From positions 2,254,001 to 2,318,000 of the forward strand of contig NZ_CP162130.1 of NCBI RefSeq assembly GCF_040833975.1: a DNA stretch of 64,000 nucleotides, read 5' to 3'. Origin of the DNA: Leptospira sp. WS92.C1. Its GTDB lineage: Bacteria; Spirochaetota; Leptospiria; Leptospirales; Leptospiraceae. The notes below the pieces were generated by a model that was given only the letters and a program-made list of their open reading frames with translations, was not told the DNA's origin and searched no databases. The stretch's first letter is position 1. Each line of letters opens with the position of its first letter. Positions 58,718-64,000 of the stretch are shown in pieces. The translations under genes and the position numbers were made by a program.

Positions 58718-59019
58718 ACGATCGAATCCCTATCATCGATCGTAAGGGGCTTTTCACCTGAAAACAACGTACGGTAAAACGAATATTTATTTTTTTCTCT
58801 CTTATAAAAACAATACTGAATATCTTTCATTTTCAAGAAGTTCGGCGGATGTGGCAGGATTCGAACTTGCATCAGTTTGTGAGGACAAACATAAGGTTCC
58901 ACCTGGCACTGGGAGCTTGCGTTCGATAAAATATTTTCTTGTTTTTTGTTTAAATCAGAATCATCACACACACAAAACAAACATAACAAAGGAATAAAAA
59001 TTAAAAACCTGTAAAACAT
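58711..59019 (-). CDS. Lipoprotein-like hypothetical containing a tRNA-derived segment
   Basis: 102 residues. A lipoprotein signal (about 3-18, ending LFCVC) and a short acidic Cys-bearing stretch (SSQCQVEPYVC) run into HKLMQVRILPHPPNFLK, the translation of a tRNA 3'-end-like segment (58844-58872). So the C-terminal half may not be the ancestral sequence. It overlaps the next gene by 7 bases. It is either a recently remodelled lipoprotein gene or a broken one. Confidence 0.5.
   Translation of the reverse strand: MFYRFLIFIPLLCLFCVCDDSDLNKKQENILSNASSQCQVEPYVCPHKLMQVRILPHPPNFLKMKDIQYCFYKREKNKYSFYRTLFSGEKPLTIDDRDSIVW
58844..58872 (-). other. tRNA 3'-end-like fragment
   Basis: On the minus strand the sequence has a T-arm-like stretch: GCAAG, loop TTCGAAT, CCTGC (four of five stem pairs fit), then CACATCC and GCC, resembling the acceptor 3' side and an altered CCA end. 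No matching 5' half (GGATGTG start, D arm, anticodon arm) is present next to it, so it is not a complete tRNA. Such fragments are left where elements integrate at tRNA genes. Confidence 0.5.
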
Positions 59020-59052
59020 ATTAACGTAAAATAATAAAACCTAATATACTAT

Positions 59053-59337
59053 TCACATTCTTATATGATTTTTATCATCCGGGTCCATATCATCCAGACA
59101 ACCCATCACTAAATTTGTAATACAAAGATGATATTGACCTCCGCAATTCGCTGTCCCTCCGCTTGCATCGTTTTGAAGACAGACGCGTTTCTGTTCGTCA
59201 CAATATAAATATGCGCTAACGCATTCGAACGCGCTTGTTCCGTTGCGATTGCTAAACGGACTAGTAATATCACCTTTATCGTTACAAGAAAATAAAACGA
59301 GCGTAATAATCAAAATTATCAGAATCTTTCTTTTCAT
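59053..59337 (-). CDS. Small cysteine-rich lipoprotein, copy 1
   Basis: 94 residues. A lipoprotein signal ends LVLFSC (Cys18). The mature part has six cysteines in the pattern ECVSAYLYCDEQKRVC ... NCGGQYHLC ... MGC. The protein at 59453-59695 has the same pattern (QCTLLYLYCFEQEKVC ... NCGTQLANC ... GEC), so they are tandem paralogues. Probably a surface or periplasmic protein with three disulfides. The function is unknown. Confidence 0.72.
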   Translation of the reverse strand: MKRKILIILIITLVLFSCNDKGDITSPFSNRNGTSAFECVSAYLYCDEQKRVCLQNDASGGTANCGGQYHLCITNLVMGCLDDMDPDDKNHIRM

Positions 59338-59452
59338 TAAGTCAATTTCTACAAAATTATAAATCTAACAACTAACCCATCCAAAACCAAGTGCGACAAA
59401 GATTTCATTGAATAAAAAATTCAAGGAAAAGCAGCCTTCGAATCAGGAGTCT

Positions 59453-59695
59453 CTACTTTTCATTTCTTATACACTCGCCAACTAAATTTGAACAATTTGC
59501 CAATTGAGTGCCGCAATTTTTTCCAGTCGCATCATCAACGCAGACTTTTTCCTGCTCAAAACAATATAGATACAGCAAAGTACATTGTGCTCCGGTGTTA
59601 CCTTTCTTAGGCTTGGTCGGGTCTTCCCATTCCCCATCTTTATTGCAAAAAGAAAGAAATAGGGGTATAAAAATGAATAAAAATATTTTTCTCAT
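59453..59695 (-). CDS. Small cysteine-rich lipoprotein, copy 2
   Basis: 80 residues from the ATG at 59695, which shares a base with the stop of the SGNH gene (TAATG) and so decides the start; the frame continues upstream without meaning. Signal ends LFLSFC (Cys17). It has the six-cysteine pattern of copy 1 with the conserved YLYC-x-EQ-x-x-VC core. Translational coupling to the SGNH hydrolase suggests the two are made together. Confidence 0.75.
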   Translation of the reverse strand: MRKIFLFIFIPLFLSFCNKDGEWEDPTKPKKGNTGAQCTLLYLYCFEQEKVCVDDATGKNCGTQLANCSNLVGECIRNEK

Positions 59696-61125
59696 TAGAA
59701 TGTACATATCCCAAAATAAAAACATAGAATAATTAATAACATTGCATCCTCGTTTGCTTCCGGAAGCGGTGGCGGTTCCGGGGTCCAACCAGCGGGTTGT
59801 GATGTTGGAAATGTAGCAGTATTCGTAAAGTTACACCGATCACCTTGTTGCGGGGTAGGATTTTCCCACCAACCCAATTCACTGATCTTATTACTTACAT
59901 TGGAAGCATGCAACGTATGACCGAACGGATGCGAAAAATGGATCGAATCCCCGGCATACAAATTCGGATTTCCTTCCCACCATCTGCCTGCCATTAAAGC
60001 TCCTGGATCCGAAAAGGCGAACCACTCGTCCAAATATTCTACGTTTCTCTGCAATACGACTAAGTTTTTTGTATATAGTGTAAGATACCCTAATTGTTGC
60101 GAAAGCCAGCTTGTATCGGTTCGTTTACTACCAGAATAATTTAAAACTTTCGCAAGAAAATTTTCGACCGCCCTCTCCTTTGCTCCCGCATAAATCGATG
60201 CTGCTGCTAATTCTTTCGTGGTTTGTGGGGCAGTACAGCTTCCTGCTGCAATGCAATCCTTTACATCGTTGTAAACCGGTCCGGCAGCAGCGATTGCAGT
60301 TGCCAAAGCGTTCAACGCAAACTGAAACATTTGGTTATAGAAATTTCCGAGTGGCCCTAAATCTCCGAAAAATACAAATTGAGGGAGTGCTGGACGAGGA
60401 GTATGACTGATGATTAATACCTGAGCTCCCTGCGCCTGATGATAGGTTACCAATCGATTGAGATTGTTGATCACCGCATTTTGTCTAAAAATGCTTAACC
60501 AGGGTATTGCCTTTAAGATCACCTCATATCGTACAATATCATTGCCACCGTAAAGAATCACAGCTCGACGGTTTTCCAAGTTGATGTGAGTATCCTGACC
60601 GGGCATCGGATTCGGATAAAACTTAGAAGGCGCATTCCCTCCCTGTAAATCAAACTGATATCGAAGATCTTCAGTACTTGAACCGCCTATGGCTTGCTTA
60701 TCGATCAGATTCCAATGATCATCGTAATAGATCCTCGGGTCAACGGGTATGACATTTGCCACCTCTCCTTGACCTGGTAATTCAACTTTAATCGGAATTC
60801 GATCTATCCAGTCAGTCATCGAATCTCCCCAAAATAGAATATGTTTTTGATTGTTTGCAAGAACTGCTGCCTGTGAGATCGGCCCCCTTGGCTCAGGAGT
60901 CGTCAAGTTTTTAGCCTTACATCTACTTTCAAGATTTCTTTCAAATGCTTGCCGCAAAGCATTCCGCGTAAAAAGGGCCTCTCTAAATTCCTCTAATAGC
61001 TGCGCGTTAGTAGGAACGCCAGTTATCGCGCTATTTAAATTTCCATACCATTCACTAATCGCACTAGCGTGCAAAAAGGAAGCATGAAACAAGATAAAAA
61101 TCAGTATAATTACTTTCTTATTCAT
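59695..61125 (-). CDS. Secreted SGNH/GDSL hydrolase-like protein
   Basis: 476 residues. A signal peptide (about 1-21, FLHASA) is followed by SGNH blocks: FWGDSMTDW (about 97-105, Ser), AIGGSSTED, YGGNDIV and the C-terminal Asp-His in GDSIHFSHPFGH. That is the catalytic order of a lipase or esterase of the SGNH type, probably periplasmic or exported. A helical insert (about 235-320) is unusual. It overlaps its upstream neighbour by 8 bases and couples to the small lipoprotein after it. The substrate is unknown. Confidence 0.8.
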   Translation of the reverse strand: MNKKVIILIFILFHASFLHASAISEWYGNLNSAITGVPTNAQLLEEFREALFTRNALRQAFERNLESRCKAKNLTTPEPRGPISQAAVLANNQKHILFWGDSMTDWIDRIPIKVELPGQGEVANVIPVDPRIYYDDHWNLIDKQAIGGSSTEDLRYQFDLQGGNAPSKFYPNPMPGQDTHINLENRRAVILYGGNDIVRYEVILKAIPWLSIFRQNAVINNLNRLVTYHQAQGAQVLIISHTPRPALPQFVFFGDLGPLGNFYNQMFQFALNALATAIAAAGPVYNDVKDCIAAGSCTAPQTTKELAAASIYAGAKERAVENFLAKVLNYSGSKRTDTSWLSQQLGYLTLYTKNLVVLQRNVEYLDEWFAFSDPGALMAGRWWEGNPNLYAGDSIHFSHPFGHTLHASNVSNKISELGWWENPTPQQGDRCNFTNTATFPTSQPAGWTPEPPPLPEANEDAMLLIILCFYFGICTF

Positions 61126-61741
61126 TAGGAAGACCTAATTCCGTTTTCATTTTTTTCTGAGTCGTTTTTATAATTTCTTCACGCATGTATAAATACTTAT
61201 CAGAAAGAGAAGAAAGGATTTTGCATTCGTCGGCATCAACAGGGGCGCAAACCTTCAAGAGCATCTGTAATGAATAGATCCAAATCGTAATTTCAATGCG
61301 AAATTCCTTTAAGACTTCGATCGGAAATCTTTCCGCGTCAACAAGCATACTTTGAATTACTTGATCTGAATATTCGAGCAACGTCATGCCGGGAGTGTAT
61401 CCCGGAATATCGCCGACAAATTTAAGATTGTCGGGAGAATTGGGATTTTGAAACAACTGATTAAGATCTCTAAGCCCTTCTAATTGAATCAATTTACTTT
61501 CATGCAAATTTTGTCCCTTTCGTATTTGAGAATTCATCGTCGCACCAATCGCATGAACCTCACCTTCTAAAAGCGAGGAAGGAATAAAATCCTGTGATAT
61601 CACGATCGCGGGGTATCTTGTTTGTGAATTTGCCGCCAAAGGAAACAATAACTTCCCTGTTGGAGCAGAAAAATCACAATGACATACAAAAACTAAGCCG
61701 AGCAAAAATATAACATTTTTTAACACAAATCCAATTTTCAA
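61118..61741 (-). CDS. Hypothetical lipoprotein
   Basis: 207 residues. Lipoprotein signal (about 8-22, ending FVCHC) then a helix-rich body (LLEYSDQVIQSMLVDAERF, EFRIEITIWIYSLQMLLKVC, LSDKYLYMREEIIKTTQKKM). No domain is recognised. It is the first gene of the overlapping minus-strand group that ends at 57415 and is next to the SGNH hydrolase. Confidence 0.65.
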   Translation of the reverse strand: MKIGFVLKNVIFLLGLVFVCHCDFSAPTGKLLFPLAANSQTRYPAIVISQDFIPSSLLEGEVHAIGATMNSQIRKGQNLHESKLIQLEGLRDLNQLFQNPNSPDNLKFVGDIPGYTPGMTLLEYSDQVIQSMLVDAERFPIEVLKEFRIEITIWIYSLQMLLKVCAPVDADECKILSSLSDKYLYMREEIIKTTQKKMKTELGLPNE

Positions 61742-61963
61742 AGGCCTTTATTCGGACAATTAAGTTTAAAATAATAAAAAAGGAAAATTTAAACAATTTT
61801 AAGTCAAAATTAAAATATCCATCTGTTACGCGCTTCTGGTTTTATTACGCTTAACGTTCGTAGAGTTTAAACGGATTTAAAGAATATTTAAGATCATCTC
61901 AGAATTAAATAGGTTCTTATAAAAATAGATTCTTAGATATCAAAAAATCTCACTCGATCAGGC

Positions 61964-62707
61964 TCAAGGCTGATCCACCAGCATTCCTCTGCCATTCCGA
62001 ATATCATAAATATAGAATGTGGTTTCCGGCAGACGAACGAGCGACGATTTCTTTTTTTTCGGTTCTTCCTTTTCCTCTTCCAAACCTACGATCATTACGA
62101 GCCTTTCTTTGCCTGAAGAAGGAAGAATTTTTTCTAAAGAATATTTCCGAGGAAGAACAGCCGTCAAACTCGAGGCGATCGGGTTATAAACAAAAACCTG
62201 TTTGCGATCTCTTTGATTTAAAAATCCGTCCCGATTTGTGTCTTCCGTCATTCCGATGAGGATCAGATTCTTTCCGGTTTCCAGACCGACCGCAAGAACA
62301 GAATCCATTTCGGATTCTTCCGAGGTTTCTCCGATTTCCCTTTCTCGGTCGGCACCCGTGAAATAATCCCAGATATATACGTTGCGGTTAAAAAGTTTTC
62401 GGGGTTTGCCGTACTCCAAATCAATGACAGTTAGATTGCGCGCATGATTGAGCGTTTTCCTGCTTCCGGCAATCGTTTCTCTGGAAAGTTCAAACGGGTA
62501 AAATAGAAAACGTCCCCAGAGAATGACCGAGTGATTGATTAGATCGCTGCTTCGATCCGCCGGAGTTAGTGGTTCTTCTTTCGTAGAACCCGGTTCTACG
62601 AGTTCAACACCTCGGTCTAAGATAAACCAACTTTTGGAAAGAGTAAAAACAAGAATCGCAACTACGATGATTCCAAAAGCATAAACACCCAGCCGGATTT
62701 TTTCCAT
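61964..62707 (-). CDS. Membrane-anchored hypothetical protein
   Basis: 247 residues. An N-terminal membrane segment (about 8-27, VYAFGIIVVAILVFTLSKSW) is followed by a beta-rich extracytoplasmic domain. It contains MTEDTNRDGFLNQRDRKQVFVYN (about 152-175, written in parts), a DxNxDG-type calcium-loop-like motif, and LPETTFYIYDIRNGRGML near the end. The calcium idea rests on that motif alone. The 222 bases after it (61742-61963) hold nothing recognised. The 90-bp minisatellite lies just upstream of its start. Confidence 0.65.
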   Translation of the reverse strand: MEKIRLGVYAFGIIVVAILVFTLSKSWFILDRGVELVEPGSTKEEPLTPADRSSDLINHSVILWGRFLFYPFELSRETIAGSRKTLNHARNLTVIDLEYGKPRKLFNRNVYIWDYFTGADREREIGETSEESEMDSVLAVGLETGKNLILIGMTEDTNRDGFLNQRDRKQVFVYNPIASSLTAVLPRKYSLEKILPSSGKERLVMIVGLEEEKEEPKKKKSSLVRLPETTFYIYDIRNGRGMLVDQP

Positions 62708-62735
62708 GAGTTAGAAAAAAGCCGGGAAAAAGGTG

Positions 62736-63114
62736 AGGTCAATGAAAAAAAGAAGTTATATAGGAACAATCAAAGATTACGCTCTGTTATTGTTGGTGCA
62801 TTTCGCTCTCTATGGATCGCGAAATAGGTCAATGAAAAAAAGAAGTTATATAGGAACAATCAAAGATTACGCTCTGTTATTGTTGGTGCATTTCGCTCTC
62901 TATGGATCGCGAAATAGGTCAATGAAAAAAAGAAGTTATATAGGAACAATCAAAAATTACGCTCTGTTATTGTTGGTGCATTTCGCTCTCTATGGATCGC
63001 GAAATAGGTCAATGAAAAAAAGAAGTTATATAGGAACAATCAAAGATTACGCTCTGTTATTGTTGGTGCATTTCGCTCTCTATGGATCGCGAAATAGGTC
63101 AATGAAAAAAAGAA
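62736..63114. repeat. Minisatellite, 90-bp unit, 4.2 copies
   Basis: Units at 62736-62825, 62826-62915, 62916-63005 and 63006-63095 and a 19-base partial copy at 63096-63114. The copies are identical but for one G-to-A change in the third. The unit is a multiple of three, so an open plus-strand frame (from GTG 62733 or ATG 62742 to 63203) repeats a 30-residue unit with a hydrophobic YALLLLVHFALYG core. Each copy carries AGG three bases before an ATG. Whether it is translated is unknown. Confidence 0.97.
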
Positions 63115-63115
63115 A

Positions 63116-63991
63116 TCACTTTGTCTCTAAAGCATACGAGCGCTCGGGAACAGCTAGATACGAGGAGATTTCTCCCGTGTCTTCCCTGAGTCGAGTGTTC
63201 TGATTAAAAGTGTCCAAAATGATTCTTCCGTCGCGGACAAAGTTATAGAGATATGTTCCGGGTTTCATCTTCTTGATCAAAGTGAATAAACCGTTTCCTT
63301 CCTTTTTAAGAATATCCTCTTCCGGATCCCAGTGATTGAAATCTCCAACAAGCGCAATGTTCTCGGCATCCGGAGAATAAATTCTAAATTCTACGGTTCT
63401 ATATTCCAATTCTTCGTAAGGCGAATCTTCCAGAATCCGAGTTGTCACAAGTTTGTCCGGACCGGACGGAACCGCGATCAAACGAGAAACCAGAGAACCA
63501 TCTCCGTCTTCCATCGAATCAGCGTTAGATGGATCGTGCGTATATAAACCGTCCACACGAAACTTATATTCCAAGATTTTAAGTTCGTCTCGGATTGTAT
63601 CCCCACTTTCCGGATTGTAAACGGTATAAAAAACACCGTGATCGTTTTTCTTCAGAGGAATACATCTCCACAAAGAGAAATTTCCGCAAACGGAAACGTC
63701 TTCATTTTCAATTCCTTCGAATGAAAATAAAATTCCGCGATTGAGAAGCTTTCCCGTTTCTAAAGATAAGGAAGAATCGATGTAACGAATATAACGCGGG
63801 GACACTGCTCGTTTTAATTTTTCCATTTGCCAGTAGTAATAGATTTTTTCTTTTTCCACTGGTTCCAAAAAATCCTCGTATTCATCCGAGGAAAACGATC
63901 CGATCCAATTTTCCGCTTCGTCCGCTCCGATCGCAACGGTGATTGTAAGAAATAAGGCGAATAATACTTTTGTCTTAGGAATCGATTTCAT
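63116..63991 (-). CDS. Secreted protein with two glycogen-binding (CBM48-like) domains
   Basis: 291 residues. Signal peptide (about 1-22, ending AIGADE), a helical stretch, then two E-set/CBM48-like domains: RGILFSFEGIENEDVSVCGNFSLWRCIPL (about 86-114) and VEFRIYSPDAENIALVGDFNHWDPEEDIL (about 201-229), each with the GNF/GDF-x-x-W carbohydrate-binding signature. Such domains occur in AMPK and glycogen-branching enzymes; here there is no catalytic domain. Its stop is next to the minisatellite. Confidence 0.83.
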   Translation of the reverse strand: MKSIPKTKVLFALFLTITVAIGADEAENWIGSFSSDEYEDFLEPVEKEKIYYYWQMEKLKRAVSPRYIRYIDSSLSLETGKLLNRGILFSFEGIENEDVSVCGNFSLWRCIPLKKNDHGVFYTVYNPESGDTIRDELKILEYKFRVDGLYTHDPSNADSMEDGDGSLVSRLIAVPSGPDKLVTTRILEDSPYEELEYRTVEFRIYSPDAENIALVGDFNHWDPEEDILKKEGNGLFTLIKKMKPGTYLYNFVRDGRIILDTFNQNTRLREDTGEISSYLAVPERSYALETK

Positions 63992-64000
63992 TCTGAATTA

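Noticed and set aside
58844..58940. A complete tRNA gene
   Set aside because: Only a T-arm and acceptor 3' side can be drawn; no anticodon arm, D arm or matching 5' acceptor strand lies upstream.
62736..63114. A CRISPR array
   Set aside because: The 90-bp units are contiguous and nearly identical, with no spacers between them.
62733..63203. 156-codon plus-strand frame over the 90-bp repeats, as an ordinary gene
   Set aside because: Its last part is antisense to the glycogen-binding gene and the rest is the repeat; reported as a repeat and a finding, not a CDS.

Overview
The window reads as chromosome of a spirochaete of the genus Leptospira (my recognition; no search was run). The signs are a double-membrane cell (BamA, ExbB/ExbD, the LPS heptose epimerase HldD), a very long spirochaete-type coiled-coil protein, a short bacterial histone-fold protein, many small Leptospira-style lipoproteins, a UbiD-family decarboxylase, and moderately AT-rich DNA. 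I cannot assign the species.

Layout. 1-6410 (minus): a UvrD-type helicase fragment, bamA, exbD, exbB and recN. 6411-9160: an 800-base gap, then a GHKL-like protein, an SDR reductase and a small ArsR-type regulator. 9199-13063 (minus): hldD, a ubiD-family gene and mutY. 13570-17143 (minus): a response regulator with its PAS/GAF histidine kinase, and queG. 17577-23186 (minus): a DUF350 membrane protein, map, a histone-fold gene and a 1143-residue coiled-coil protein. 23280-29775 (plus): a methyltransferase, a STAS protein, a GldA/GldF/GldG-like ABC system with a DUF4340 protein, and an ICMT-type membrane methyltransferase. 30146-34489: a membrane-anchored hypothetical, a PpiD/SurA-like chaperone, cheX, and a TPR protein paired with a membrane protein.

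34627-43812 is a complete cbb3 cytochrome oxidase locus (ccoN-O-Q-P-G-H-I-S plus a TauE/SafE-like protein). It is preceded by an FNR-family regulator gene broken in three places, with an FNR-like site still present in front of ccoN. After it come a FapA-like protein, a membrane-AraC regulator followed by 32 perfect CCAAT copies, a YHYH lipoprotein, a YwqK-like lipoprotein and a Sco-type copper chaperone (to 49336).

49345-57340 holds a TfoX-N protein, a lipoprotein, an RsbW-type kinase, xerD, a TPR lipoprotein, an MBOAT acyltransferase with two SGNH partners, and trxB. 57415-61741 looks like an accessory patch: overlapping minus-strand genes for secreted or lipid-anchored proteins of unknown function, two of them small cysteine-rich paralogues, one SGNH hydrolase, and a tRNA 3'-end-like scar inside one gene. 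The window ends with a membrane-anchored hypothetical, a 90-bp minisatellite (4.2 copies) and a glycogen-binding-domain protein.

The strongest points for follow-up are the histone-fold gene and its start, the decayed FNR gene with an apparently orphaned site, the two tandem-repeat loci, a family of short palindromes confined to convergent gene gaps, and the cysteine-rich lipoprotein patch. I found no CRISPR array, insertion sequence, prophage, rRNA or intact tRNA.
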